A DNA stretch of 29,517 nt from Hirudo medicinalis. Lineage: Eukaryota; Annelida; Clitellata; Hirudinida; Hirudinidae. Made by a program: the position numbers and the translations under genes. This document shows positions 1 through 29,285 of the stretch, piece by piece. The notes beneath the pieces were generated by a model. The model saw only the letters and a list, made by a program, of their open reading frames with translations. It did no database searches and was not told where the DNA came from. The stretch covers positions 60,149 to 89,665 of the forward strand of contig MPNW01000816.1 in assembly GCA_011800805.1 (NCBI GenBank), read 5' to 3'. Numbering within the stretch: the first letter of the stretch is position 1; every line of letters begins with the position of its first letter.

Positions 1-132
1 TACAACTGCGGTGAACAGGGACACGTGGCGAGGGAATGCCCACAAGAAAGGAAACCCCGACAGACAGACAAGACATGCTACGTTTGCAAAAAGCCAGGTC
101 ACATCGCAGCTCAGTGCCCTGAGTCTAAGTAA
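1..132 (+). CDS. CCHC zinc-knuckle protein, C-terminal end (CNBP-like), partial
   Basis: The frame opening at base 1 reads 43 codons and stops at TAA (130-132). It contains two CCHC knuckles. The first (NCGEQGHVAREC) has lost its first Cys off the window edge; the second (CYVCKKPGHIAAQC) is complete with C-X2-C-X4-H-X4-C spacing. The protein ends six residues after the last Cys, as in CNBP/Gis2-type proteins, which are cytoplasmic single-stranded nucleic-acid binders made of serial knuckles. A retroelement gag knuckle is the alternative. The short basic linker between knuckles (QERKPRQTDKT), the stop right after the array and a poly(A) signal 73 bases later favour a cellular gene. The start and upstream knuckles lie outside the window. 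Confidence 0.75.
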   Translation, partial: YNCGEQGHVARECPQERKPRQTDKTCYVCKKPGHIAAQCPESK

Positions 133-204
133 ATCGTGGATAGGACTTTGTATTGGGTTGAAAAAAGTACGTTTAATACTTGCATAAATATGTTGTTTGT
201 ATTA

Positions 205-210
205 AATAAA
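205..210 (+). terminator. Poly(A) signal of the CCHC gene
   Basis: AATAAA lies 73 bases after the stop codon, a normal distance for the only canonical signal close to this gene end. Confidence 0.55.
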
Positions 211-1934
211 TTATTACTTAGTTTATACCGTTTGTTGAGCGTTGTAAGGCGCCAGTACTTCTGGTGGGTCCGGTGATGTTATCGCCAAAAGTAGTGGTTC
301 CGATGTGTTGGTTTTTTTCGTGACCGTATAAAAGTATTAATTTAACGGCATTATTTATTTATTCAAAAGTGCTGTCGTTACTTATCACCTGTAACTTTTG
401 TTACACAGTTTATCACATTTTGTTGTTGCAGTGCAGTCGTGTTTGAGCATGCCAGTTTACTTTGGAGCATCATAGCTCGTCACCGAAACATACCATTTTG
501 ATATTTTGAATACCGTTTTGGTATTTGGCCTTTTAAACTCTATCGAATGGTATAAATTAAAAGTCATTGTGGAGATCGCATTACATTATTTATCGTCAAA
601 TGCAAAAATGTTGTCAAAGTTGCTAAATGCACTTTTTGGGGGATGTTACAATTTTTTAAAATGCAGCATTTCGGGTTGCCACATCACAATATAATGATTT
701 ATATATCATTTTATAGACGATTTTATGCACTTACGTATAATATAGTTTTTTAATTTTTGTTATTGATATACTATCTTAATTTTTTATTTTCGTTTTTATA
801 TTTTTAATCTTATTTTTTGCTAATAAAATTCATTTCAATAAGATATATTTTATGTATTCGAGTAACTTATTTATAATTTATATTACTTTAATGTCAACCC
901 GATCAGGAAAACAACAACAAATCGGAACCACTGCTGTTGAGCGATGAATGACGATGACATCGCCGGAGTCTTTTGGTTTTTCAATGTTTTTGTTTTGGCG
1001 TGAAGGGGTGTGTCGAATAGACAGAATTCCATATTGAAATTGAAGGGAAATGAAATCTAAATGAGTTAATTCCTTATCAATTGACCGATAATTATTTTGT
1101 GGTTCTAATCTCTCCACAAAAGTAACGCCGTGAACTGTTTATGCTTTGTCCTTATGGGCTCTCATTAATATTACATTGTAGCGTTGCATCATAATCGAAT
1201 CAGTGCATTGATAAAAAGCAGGTGCAAGTTGTAATAATAAAGTAGTTATGTTATATTAATGATGTTGTGGTAAAGTAAATAATAATAAAACAGTTACAAA
1301 TGTTATTGTACCAGTTTGGTCTTAAGAGGCTGGCATGAAAGGTTTTATAAGACTCAAGGAAAGCTCCGAGCAACAGAACTTTGGCAGTCTCTTTGAGCGT
1401 GTCCAACAATTAATTAAGTTTGGGCTGTTACTATTTGCTGTAAATATGATCGGCATGATTACTAATAATAATAACAGTCACCAACTGAATGAACCAAACC
1501 GTAACTTTTTTTTATAGATAGGAGCAGCGTTTATAAACATCAATTTGTCATCCGATAAACATGTTGACTTTTCATCGATAAAATGCACCAACGAAAGTTT
1601 TAGTGCAATAAGCAAATTAATTCGATTGCCGCTAATATGCACCGGTAACACACCGTGGTTCAACCTTCAACGAACCTGGAGCTTGATAAAAAAAATTCAT
1701 TCGGGGAGTCCAAGAAGCACCAAGACGAGAACCCAGGCCCACGAATCTATGAAATATATAGTTTACATATAAAAAAAATAAACGAATGTTTGAGAATTAA
1801 CCCAGTCACAGCAGAATTTTTTGAAGAATTTCTAAAACCCCAAAAACTCAATGCAAGAGCAACCTTTTCATCCTTTGATTGGCAGACTGTGAGCTGAAGC
1901 CTGCTCGAGTATGATTATCGAACACAAGATCAAC
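211..1934. other. Gene-poor stretch between the zinc-knuckle gene and the lectin promoter
   Basis: This is A+T-rich sequence with no convincing coding region. Short open frames (for example 1655-1897 +, 878-1117 -) have no domain I recognise. A TATAAAAG sits at 327-334 but I see no gene to attach to it. No tRNA, rRNA or transposon ends were noticed. Confidence 0.5.
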
Positions 1935-1942
1935 TATAAATA
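1935..1942 (+). promoter_or_regulatory. Candidate TATA box of the large lectin gene
   Basis: TATAAATA lies 134 bases upstream of the signal-peptide ATG at 2076. Transcription would start near 1965, giving a leader of about 110 bases. No other TATA-like site is as well placed. This rests on position and motif only. Confidence 0.4.
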
Positions 1943-1990
1943 CAATTTCAACGTGATCTGAACTGGCATAGTTGTTGCTAAGTCGTTGTA

Positions 1991-2020
1991 ATGAATGTCT
2001 GGCTGGTATTTAGGAAATAA
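1991..2020 (+). other. Short upstream ORF in the lectin leader
   Basis: An ATG at 1991 opens nine codons (MNVWLVFRK) and stops at TAA, 55 bases before the main ATG. It would be within the leader if transcription starts near 1965. It could lower translation of the lectin, but may be fortuitous. Confidence 0.25.
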
Positions 2021-2075
2021 ATCAGTTGAACATCGGCTCTGTTTTTATTTATTTTGAGAAGATAAATAATTTGTT

Positions 2076-20860
<18,785 letters not shown>

Positions 20861-21820
20861 TGATGATTGTGAAGTTCCTCTGGATGAAATCAAAGTAGCG
20901 CCTTAAAGACGAATTAAACAAACTTAATTTAACAAACGGATTTGCAATGAGGCGAATTTAGTTCGTAGTCATCAGTTTGAACTTGAAATATATTATTTAT
21001 GTTTAAACTTGACTTTTTGATCGACTAAAACAAAAAATAAGCTTCTATGAAATCAACTAATAGGCATTTAATAGATAAAGGAAAAATATCTGGTTGGTCT
21101 AATGATAAAATATAATTGTAATATAATTATAAGTAATAAATAAATATATATATATACATATACATTGTGTGGGTCAAAAATATTATCCGTCGATACAATA
21201 TCGTTCAAGTTACGGACAATGGGTAAAAATTTAGAATCCAAGAAAATTTATAAACCTGGAATTGTCAAAAGAACAAGAAGGCACAATCAACCATCGCATT
21301 GAATATCATTATCAGGCTACATCCTATCATAATCTTTCATGCAACAGCATCAACAATAACTATGCTAATTTTCCGAAATTTGGGGAAAGTCCCCTTGGTT
21401 CACATCGATAGCTTTCATTCTTCACGGAGGGCCATTCAGCGCTTGTGAGGAGGCATGGGTCAATTACAAAATGTAAATATATAAATATATATATATATAT
21501 AATTAAATATATATTATATTACATAATTAAATATATATTGTATTGTGCAATTAAATATAGTTTATATTATATGTATAAAATTATTTTTATAAATAATAAA
21601 TAATAGTATTACAGAACTAGTTAATTTAAATTTATTAGTTAGAGTTTCGACGTCCACTTTTTGTTCAGAGACCCTTTGACAGGTCCTAACTAATGGATCA
21701 GCATTTCAGTGCTTCTCGCGTGAAAAAAAGAAAATCGATGAAAAAATAATTTCCTTTTATACTTGAAAACCTGGAATCTTTTCATTTGCCTTTTATTCAT
21801 TCCGTCGGCTTGTTTCCTTG
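20861..21820. other. 3' flank of the lectin gene and intergenic region
   Basis: A+T-rich, with TA-rich runs near 21144-21160 and 21475-21560. No gene or transposon ends seen beyond the candidate poly(A) signal. Confidence 0.5.
21135..21140 (+). terminator. Candidate poly(A) signal of the lectin gene
   Basis: AATAAA lies 275 bases after the TGA; I found no earlier canonical signal. Confidence 0.4.
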
Positions 21821-21828
21821 TATAAATA
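21821..21828 (+). promoter_or_regulatory. Candidate TATA box of the C-type lectin gene
   Basis: TATAAATA, 167 bases upstream of the ATG at 21996; motif and position only. Confidence 0.35.
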
Positions 21829-21995
21829 ATGAAAGTTGATTCCTTTTGGTTGTATTTGTGTTGAACTTGTGTCACTTGTATTTTTAATTCTTACCTAGTT
21901 GGTGTTTAGCAGTTGGAAATAGAATTATAAATGTAAATAATCCAATGTAATTGTTAGCGTTGTCATAGTCGATTTCTATTTCATCATCCAACGGT

Positions 21996-23290
21996 ATGAC
22001 AAGCTTGATCTTTTACGTGCTGGTCCTGAGCGACAGGTGCCTATCGTTTTCCATGACTCGATTTGTGGCAAGCAAGCCACCCAGTGTTGACGTTCTGGAT
22101 CTCTATCATGAATTCTTAGCTTCAAATTCCAGTGAAATCAACCGAACGGATACTATTTCTGGTATTAAAAGTTTGATTCAGTGTTCCCTAATGTGCTTAG
22201 CCAACAACAACTTCAAATGTGTTGCTTTTGCCTACGAATCAAGAGAAAGACCAAGAGAGTGTCTTCTGTTTTCCAAGCTGACCTCAAAGGAGAGATCATA
22301 TAGTAACACATTCAAAAAGATACCAGGTTCATAACTCGATACAGATTGTTAAATTTAGAGTTTTAAAAAAGCTTAGTTTTAATGCAGGTAGCATGTTTGT
22401 CCTCGTCAGAAACACATTTTAAATTACCTTATTTGAAATTTTTATTTATAGAATGTCCAAACGATTTCGTGCATCTGAAAGATTACAACAAATGTTACCG
22501 CATGATGCCAGGCAGTTGGAACTGGTCTGAAGGGCGCCAGAAATGTAATGAAATCAACTCACATCCCCTAATCGTGAATGATTACAAAGGAATTGCTGCG
22601 CTGAGATACTTTCTCTCCTTTCCAAACGGTGAATATTGTGTCACTAGATTAAATACAGAATGATTTTAAACATCTTGGAATATTTTAATTATCTTGGAAT
22701 TTTTGTTGGTGTTTAAATAATGCTGCTCAGATGTTTAAAGCTAAGTAATGTGGTGGACTTGAGGTCAATTGATGGACTTAAGCCACCGTAAAGATTGTCT
22801 AACATTCATTCATTCATTCATTCATTCATTCATTCATTCAATGTGCTAAATTTAATTAACTGCTAATCATTTATTAATTAATCAAATTAATAACATACTA
22901 CGAGCCGAGAACATAAATTTTTGATTTTAGAAAGAATTGTTGAAATGTGAAATATCTATGATTTAGCTACTCAACTACCCCACGAAATCTTCATTGTAAA
23001 AATCATCATTGATCTTTGTTTTTGCAGCTTGTAGTAACTCTATATACGTTCTATCTATGTGGACATCAGGGACCGTCGTTAAACCAAATCAAGTTACTTT
23101 CGTATGGAAACCCTTCCAGATGAAAGATGGCCAAGAACCTTATCTTCCAATTACCTTTAATAACTGGTCTCCTTATCAGCCCGATAATATAAACCAAATG
23201 GAATTTTGCCTTCAGGTTAATGCTTTCATCCAGTATAATGATATCGGTTGCGAGCATGTCCTCTGTCTCCTCTGTGAGGTCGACATTTGA
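21996..23290 (+). CDS. Secreted PAN/apple-like plus C-type lectin domain protein, 3 exons
   Basis: Exons 21996-22326, 22452-22628 and 23028-23290 join in phase 1 to 771 nt (256 residues). Exon 1 gives a signal peptide (MTSLIFYVLVLSDRCLSF) and a PAN/apple-like segment with C-X3-C, then KCVAFAY and ECLLF. Exons 2 and 3 form one C-type lectin domain: CPNDFVHL, KCY, NWSEGRQKC, then NNWSPYQPDN, FC, YNDIGCEHVLCLLCE. QPD in the calcium-site loop is the family's galactose-type motif, and YND stands where WND is usual, so calcium-dependent galactose or GalNAc binding is plausible. It is 1.1 kb downstream of, and parallel to, the giant lectin gene. Confidence 0.8.
22803..22840 (+). repeat. ATTC microsatellite
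   Basis: About nine tandem attc units in the second intron of the C-type lectin gene. Confidence 0.85.
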
Positions 23291-23509
23291 AAAAACTGGT
23301 GGTGCCAATCATGATTCCCATTTTTTTGAGCACACCTCTCCAAGTTTTCATTCGAAATTTTGGACATTTATGGTTAGGATTAGAGATTGCAATAATTTGC
23401 CGTTGCCTGTTTAGATAGACTAGGTCTTTTCTTTTTCGAAAAAAAAAAAAATCAAAATTTCACATTTACTAGATTTTTGTGGATTCTAATGTATTTAATA
23501 GTTTCTTAA

Positions 23510-23515
23510 AATAAA
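23510..23515 (+). terminator. Poly(A) signal of the C-type lectin gene
   Basis: AATAAA 220 bases after the TGA at 23288-23290. Confidence 0.5.
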
Positions 23516-23765
23516 CAAATAATAATTATAAAAACGTCTGTAAACAATTTATTGATTAAATTATGAGCATCGTAACATAGGACAACCTGTCCAAAGAAAT
23601 TGATCATCCTCTTTAAGTCAAAACTCAAAATCCATCTCTTCCCACAGACTCCAAGCCTGTGATGCCTGCGCTTGATAACTTAACTCATAATTATTTTTGA
23701 TATTATTCAGGTAACTTAACAAATTAATTAATTTATCAAAAGGATGGTTTGACGGCGATTAAAGG
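23516..23765. other. Spacer between the C-type lectin gene and duplication unit A
   Basis: A+T-rich, nothing recognised. Confidence 0.4.
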
Positions 23766-24281
23766 AAATCATACGTGTGGATAGGACAAACAAATTTAAG
23801 AAGCCAAATTGAATATGGATATTAATAATAACTAGAAGTCATTACACAGACCTCGATCTTTTTTTAACCATTACAGAATATTACGTTAAACGACCATAAT
23901 TTCAAGGAACGAATTGGAAGAAGTGCCTTATTTAGAACAATTTTTGTTGTCGGATGTTTCATTATTTCGTTGAGTAAAAATAAATATTTCAAATTTAAAC
24001 CCTTAAAAGATTAAACTCAAACTAAAAAAAAAAAAAATTATCTCGAAAAATGTGAAACCTCCTCAGAAACTGACCAAGGCTTGATTTTGCACTTGTACTA
24101 TTTCATTTGAAATCATTTGATTTTTATTTTAACTAAATTATTTCTAAATAAGTCCGCCGAAATGTTCAAGTCTGTTGCAATCTCTTTACCCCAGCTCCCG
24201 GTTCAAAATGTGTCAATCACGAGGATTACCTTTTCTATTCAGAAGCAGATAACCTGTCTGCGGCTCGAAATGGATCACTAA

Positions 24282-25031
24282 CTATTTTTTTTTACATTTC
24301 TTTTCATGTATTTTCTTTAACCATTGAAGTTGCCCTAGCATCTTCTTGTAACGAAAAGTGCCCACTCTTTCACCTATCGGGTCCTTCATTGTTTTGCCTT
24401 CGAGATGTAGGTTGTCATTGCAGACTTTAACGTAATGATCGTAATTTTCGTTGAAGATTAAATTCTTCTTTTCGACAAAATATTTTCCGTGCAAGGAATT
24501 TTTCTTTTCCATCGCATCGATAACGGCAACTCTAATTGTCTCGTGCTGAATGACATCGTTGTAATTCTTGACTGCTTGTTTACTGGCATTCTCATATCCA
24601 GGTTCATTGCGGTAAGGTTCCTCGTTCAACAGAGATTGGATGGAAACCACAACACTTGACAGATTCATTGCCGGGGCCCAAGAAGGACCGCGAAATGTCC
24701 CCAATATGCTGAGACACACTTTGCCATTGGCATAGATGTTTGGATTGAAGCGAACAGTGTCTTCGTCTGTGGTCATGCATCTGACTTTTGGAGGCTTAAT
24801 GGGATAATCGTCCGTAAAGACAACATTCACAGTAAACATGCCACCTTGGTATGGGGTATCCTTGGGACCTGCTATTAAAACTGTCATTAACCTCACGTTA
24901 TCCTCATCTGGCAAGGCAAATATTCCCTGAGGAGGGTTGTTAACGATATCACTGATGTCCTTTTGAATCCTCTTGAGGCAACGAGGTACGCCAAGCAAAT
25001 CCGACTTGACAGGTTCCCAGTTTACTTCCAT
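24282..25031 (-). CDS. UBE2Z-like: UBE2Z-like ubiquitin-conjugating enzyme, intronless copy 1
   Basis: A single 249-residue frame starting at the ATG at 25031 (MEVNWEP) and ending TAG. It is a complete E2 (UBC) fold with NPQGIFALPDEDN-like entry, GTPYQGG-type turn (here DTPYQGG), PIKPPKV, then FNPNIYANGKVC with catalytic Cys106, LGTFRGPSWAPA and the SIQSLLNEEP helix. NPN in place of HPN and the GKVCLSILGT context are the UBE2Z signature; UBE2Z takes ubiquitin or FAT10 from UBA6. The long N-terminal extension of vertebrate UBE2Z is absent and there are no introns, so a retrocopy origin is likely. The C-terminus is lysine-rich (HEKKCKKK). The frame is open upstream to 25058, but only from a TTG. 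Confidence 0.9.
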   Translation of the reverse strand: MEVNWEPVKSDLLGVPRCLKRIQKDISDIVNNPPQGIFALPDEDNVRLMTVLIAGPKDTPYQGGMFTVNVVFTDDYPIKPPKVRCMTTDEDTVRFNPNIYANGKVCLSILGTFRGPSWAPAMNLSSVVVSIQSLLNEEPYRNEPGYENASKQAVKNYNDVIQHETIRVAVIDAMEKKNSLHGKYFVEKKNLIFNENYDHYVKVCNDNLHLEGKTMKDPIGERVGTFRYKKMLGQLQWLKKIHEKKCKKK

Positions 25032-25676
25032 AACAGTTGAGTTATCAACTTGTTCCAAAAATGCTTTCTTGGCAAAGTGTATGTTTAGGTTTTGGACGAA
25101 AAGATAGCATGACGAAGATCAATAAATTCTGGTTTTGATATTTTAATAGTTATAAAATTTAATGAATTTTTAAATTTAATAAATGATAACATTAACGATT
25201 AACCGAGTAATAAATCAATAAAATGATTAATGAAACAATTCTATTAAATATTTAGCCAAATATTTTCATGAACATGTCGCACTTAATTATCCCTAGGTTT
25301 TGGTGCTGGCCTAAAAATTGTTGCAATTAGCAGTAAAATACTTGAATCAACTAATGACATCTAAATTTGCAGGTTTAGAAAAATCTATAGGAAAGATTTG
25401 TTGAAAGGTGGCAATCCAATGACATGCACATCACTAGTCGACTCTTTACTTCACATACCTTTCAATGTTCCAAAACCTGGTTATGCCATGAGCTAAATTA
25501 TCAATATTGTTGGGAATAGCAAAATTCCGCCTCGTTTTGCTATAAAAATTTATTACTCATTTTTAAATTTATAATACGTTTTTAGAATCTTCGACTTACA
25601 GATACATCAGTATATTTCTGAAAATAAAGCGCCGGTTCATCTCAGCGAATTCTTTACAAGCAATCAGATCGTAATC
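25032..25676. promoter_or_regulatory. Divergent promoter region, pair 1
   Basis: The 645 bases between the two head-to-head ATGs. TATAAAAA at 25541 is placed for the + gene. Segments at 25250-25290 and 25370-25445 are repeated between the second pair of genes, and the sequence is otherwise A+T-rich. Sharing of regulation is inference. Confidence 0.5.
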
Positions 25677-26423
25677 ATGTTTAGCTTATTTAGCAAGTTT
25701 GAAAGTTGGGAACCTAGAATAGATGAAAATGCAGAAATTTCGCCTCGCTGCCTGATAAGGATCAAAAGTGACATCAAGGGTATCGTCACCAACTCTCCAC
25801 AAGGAATATTTGCTTTGCCAGATGAGAATAACGTGAGAATAATGAGAGTTATGGTAACTGGTCCTTCAGGCACTCCTTATCATGGTGGCATATTTAGTTT
25901 CCTTGTAGGCTTTCCATCCGATTATCCTATGAATCCTCCAAAGGTCAAGTGCTTGACTACAGGCGGAAACACCGTTCGCTTCAATCCAAACATCTACGCC
26001 AATGGAAAAGTGTGTCTCAGCATTTTAGGAACATGGAGTGGTCCTGGTTGGTCTCCAGCAATGAATCTGTCAAGTGTTGTGGTTTCCATCCAATCTCTGA
26101 TGAACGAGGAACCTTTACGAAATGAACCTGGATACAGTAGAGCAGGTAAAGAAGCAGTCATGAATTATAACAAAATGATTCAGCATGAGACGATCAGAAT
26201 TGCAGTTGTCGATGTTATGGAGAAGAAAAACACGTTTCATGAATATTTTGCTGAGAAGATAGAAACTATCTTCAACCAGAATTATGATCATTACGTAAAA
26301 GTATGCATGGATAACATGCACCTCGATGGCAAATTGTCATCATTCAATGATGAATTTATTACTAAACCATGTAGGTTTCAATATAGGGCTCTGCTCGAGA
26401 AACTTGTAAAATTGAAGCATTGA
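25677..26423 (+). CDS. UBE2Z-like: UBE2Z-like ubiquitin-conjugating enzyme, intronless copy 2
   Basis: A single 248-residue frame from ATG to TGA. The UBC fold shows SPQGIFALPDENN, GPSGTPYHGG, NPPKVKC, FNPNIYANGKVC (catalytic Cys113), LGTWSGPGWSPA and SIQSLMNEEP. The W in LGTW and WSPA are closer to the usual UBE2Z sequence than in copies 1 and 3. It differs from copies 1/3 in its N-terminus (MFSLFSKFESWEP) and C-terminus (ends LEKLVKLKH, no poly-Lys). It is divergent from copy 1 and close to copy 4. AATAAA follows at 26507. Confidence 0.9.
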   Translation: MFSLFSKFESWEPRIDENAEISPRCLIRIKSDIKGIVTNSPQGIFALPDENNVRIMRVMVTGPSGTPYHGGIFSFLVGFPSDYPMNPPKVKCLTTGGNTVRFNPNIYANGKVCLSILGTWSGPGWSPAMNLSSVVVSIQSLMNEEPLRNEPGYSRAGKEAVMNYNKMIQHETIRIAVVDVMEKKNTFHEYFAEKIETIFNQNYDHYVKVCMDNMHLDGKLSSFNDEFITKPCRFQYRALLEKLVKLKH

Positions 26424-26506
26424 AACACGACTCTTTCTCTTTAGATTAGAGAAACACAGCAACCGATTCTCTGGATTCGCATTAAGTTGGAATCGATATA
26501 GTTTGA

Positions 26507-26512
26507 AATAAA
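26507..26512 (+). terminator. Poly(A) signal of UBE2Z-like copy 2
   Basis: AATAAA, 84 bases after the stop. Confidence 0.55.
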
Positions 26513-26892
26513 TTTGATATCTGATAACAGTTTTGACGATTTTATTTTGTAATTCGTTGATATTTTTTAATGCTTGAAGAAGCATTGCGACTCTTATGTG
26601 GACACCTTTGTCTTACCTTGGTGGACATGAGGGAACATGATTCAATCATGTCAACCCCCATGTCAGGATTCAGATAACATAGTAAAACAATTATTTTAGT
26701 ACAAGTTTGGTTCAACTGTGGATAAACACACGCTGGTTGGAGAAGTGACGGCCAAAAGCCAAAAAAACTCACAGGCAACGACTCTTGTCGGTTCTACAGA
26801 GATTTCCAGGTTCATAAGATAGGGTTAGTTGTAGGAGTATGATAGAGGAGTTAGACACTAAATGTTTCTCCCTGTCAATTGGCCAACAATTT
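26513..26892. other. Spacer between the two UBE2Z-like duplication units
   Basis: Unique sequence with no recognisable gene; small open frames only. Confidence 0.5.
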
Positions 26893-28668
26893 AATCATAC
26901 GTGTAGATATAGTAAACAAATTTAAGAGGCTTAATTAAATAATTATGTTAAAAATAACTAGAAGTCATTACACAGGACTCGATCTTCTTAACCAATACAG
27001 AATATTACGTTAAATGACAATAATTTCAAGGAACGAAATGGAAGATTATTATTATTATTATTTAGATCAACACTCGTTGGTTGTTTTACGCTCAATAAAT
27101 GTTTTAATATTTCTTTGAGTAAAAATCAATATTTAAGATTTAAGTACACTTAAAAGCGATAATGTCTGTACGGATTTTGTTTGTATCATTATTTTTTAGA
27201 AACCAAAAAATTAAAAAATTATATCTGAATATCTCCGAAAATTATTCAAGTCTCCAAGGATTGTATTTAACCGACTGCGACTCAAAATGGATCACTAACT
27301 ATTTTTTCTTGCATTTCTTCTCATGTATTTTCTTTAACCATTGAAGTTGTCCTAGCATCTTCTTGTAACGAAAAGTGCCCACTCTTTCACCTATCGGGTC
27401 CTTCATTGGTTTGCCTTCGAGATGTAGGTTGTCATTGCAGACTTTAAGGTAATGATCGTAATTTTCGTTGAAGATTAAATTCTTCTTTTCGACAAAATAT
27501 TTTCCATGCAAGGAATTTTTCTTTACCATCGCATCGATAACGGCAACTCTAATTGTCTCGTGCTGAATGACATCGTTGTAATTCTTGACTGCTTGTTTGC
27601 TGGCATTCTCATATGCAGGTTCATTGCGGTAAGGTTCCTCGTTCAACAGAGATTGGATGGAAACCACAACACTTGACAGATTCATTGCTGGGGCCCAAGA
27701 AGGACCGCGAAATGTCCCCAATATGCTCAGGCAGATGTTGCCATTGGCATAGATGTTTGGATTGAAGCTAAATGTGTCTTCGTCTGTTGTCATGAACCTG
27801 ACCTTTGGAGGCTTAATGGGATAATCGTCCGTAAAGACAACACTCACAGAAAACATGCCACCTTGGTATGGGGTATCCTTGGGGCCTGTTATTAAAACTG
27901 TCATTAACCTCACGTTATCCTCATCTGGCAAGGCAAATATTCCCTGAGGAGGATTGTTAACGATATCACTGATGTCCTTTTGAATCCTCTTGAGGCAACG
28001 AGGTACGCCAAGTAAATTCGACTTGACAGGTTCCCAGTTTACTTCCATGTCTTGTGTTATCAACTTCTTCCAAAAATGTTTTCTTGACAAAGTGTATGTT
28101 TAGGTTTTGGGCGAAAGATAGCATGACGAAGATCAATAAATTATGGTTTTGAAATTTTAAGTTATATAATTTAATAAATTTTTAAGTATAATATATACAT
28201 AGCTATAATAAATTAAAATTTACGATTGCTAGAGTATTAAATAAATTACTAAATTGATTAATGAAACGATTCTATTAAATTTTAGCCAAATATTTGCATG
28301 AATCTATGGCACATATTATATTTTTCACGGTATTTCTGTGCAATTGGCAGCTTAATTGAATCAGTTAATGAAATATAAATTTTCAGTTTTAGAAAAATCT
28401 ATGGGAAAGATTTATGGAAAGATGACAATCCAATGACAAGCACATCATTAGTCGACACTTATTGCTGTGATGAGCAGCAGAGTTTGTCCCCGTTGCTATA
28501 CATAAAAATTTATCTCTTTGTTTACAAATGAAGAAAGCTCTACTTAATAATTTAATTTTAATTTTAATTTTTACGATTTCGACTTCCACGAAGAAATAGC
28601 AATGTTTTGGAACATCAAAACGCCAGTTCATCTCAACCTGATTTTTATAAGCCATGCAATCGTATACG
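26893..28668. repeat. Segmental duplication, unit B (UBE2Z-like region)
   Basis: Second copy of 23766-25676, same orientation. Similarity fades to the right after tgcaatcgta near 28666, the place where the + gene starts in unit A. Confidence 0.75.
27299..28048 (-). CDS. UBE2Z-like: UBE2Z-like ubiquitin-conjugating enzyme, intronless copy 3
   Basis: A 249-residue frame from the ATG at 28048 to TAG, a near-twin of copy 1 with 13 residue differences by my count. The catalytic Cys106 remains, but its context changes from NGKVC to NGNIC, and seven of the 13 changes fall in residues 67-105. The reading frame is intact. The frame is open upstream to 28090 from a TTG, but MEVNWEP is the ATG shared with copy 1. 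Confidence 0.9.
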   Translation of the reverse strand: MEVNWEPVKSNLLGVPRCLKRIQKDISDIVNNPPQGIFALPDEDNVRLMTVLITGPKDTPYQGGMFSVSVVFTDDYPIKPPKVRFMTTDEDTFSFNPNIYANGNICLSILGTFRGPSWAPAMNLSSVVVSIQSLLNEEPYRNEPAYENASKQAVKNYNDVIQHETIRVAVIDAMVKKNSLHGKYFVEKKNLIFNENYDHYLKVCNDNLHLEGKPMKDPIGERVGTFRYKKMLGQLQWLKKIHEKKCKKK

Positions 28669-28909
28669 TTATCACAACTGAATAAAGTTTATTCGCTAGA
28701 TTATAAAATTAACATTAATTATAAACATACTGTAATTAATTGTAATCATTCGAATAAATTAAATCGAATAAAATTTATACCGTTTCAATAATTTTGGCGA
28801 GATTATTTAATGCAAAATTATAACATATAAAAATTTATAATAAAGTTTCAAGATCTTTGACTAGCATGATTATCAATATTTCTGTAATTCAAACATCTGT
28901 TCAACATCA
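28049..28909. promoter_or_regulatory. Divergent promoter region, pair 2, left part
   Basis: 28049-28668 matches the pair-1 intergenic region, including the block at 28378-28460 and TATA-like tatacataaaaat near 28496. From about 28670 to the LTR the sequence is A+T-rich and unmatched in pair 1. Confidence 0.45.
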
Positions 28910-28914
28910 CCCAG

Positions 28915-29234
28915 TGTGACGTGTTTTGCCCAACGAGCCTTTCACTACACAAGTTCGAATTTGTAAATTGCTCGGAGACACTCGAACAATAGAAATCTTT
29001 ATTCGATAAAAAAAAACATAAAACAATCACAATACTATGAAACGACACTGCGGCAACAACCGACTACTACGACTCCTCTGTCTCTGTGCTGGCCTATAAA
29101 TGTACAGTTAATGATAATGATTATGCGCCAGGCGTGTGGCTCGAACAAAGAAAAGTTAAAATAAAGTTCCACGCTAACAAAAGAATTGTCGCGCACGAGT
29201 CGCGACGGTGAGCCCACAGGCTACCGGCGTGACA
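28915..29234 (+). mobile_element. Solo LTR (320 bp) of an LTR retrotransposon
   Basis: Starts TGTGACGTG and ends GGCGTGACA, so it has TG...CA ends with an inverted TGTGACG/CGTGACA-like terminus. It is flanked by a perfect 5-bp target-site duplication, cccag, at 28910-28914 and 29235-29239. Inside, in + orientation, are TATAAA (29095-29100) and AATAAA (29160-29165), in the order expected for U3-R-U5. There is no internal coding region or second LTR, so it is a solo LTR left by recombination. Family not identified. Confidence 0.75.
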
Positions 29235-29285
29235 CCCAGTAAAGGAACAAGTTAGGAACTTAATCATAACCAAAGCAGAGAAGCT

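Larger units (their letters stand above)
23766..25676. repeat. Segmental duplication, unit A (UBE2Z-like region)
   Basis: Aligns by eye to 26893-28668 in the same orientation. Shared blocks include aactagaagtcattacaca, the 3' flank, the whole minus-strand gene and the divergent promoter (for example ccaatgacatgcacatcact). Offset is about 3.0-3.1 kb. Confidence 0.75.

Noticed and set aside
327..334. TATAAAAG, a good TATA box
   Set aside because: No gene follows within a sensible distance; the next frame (506) has no ATG start.
878..1117. 79-codon open frame on the minus strand
   Set aside because: No domain and no supporting signals.
1545..1897. Two overlapping open frames (75 and 80 codons)
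   Set aside because: No recognisable domain, ordinary length for this base composition, and no clear splice partners. A relic of an unknown element is possible.
25032..25058. Longer N-terminus for UBE2Z-like copies 1 and 3
   Set aside because: The extended frames begin with TTG, not ATG. The extensions differ between the twins, while MEVNWEP is shared.
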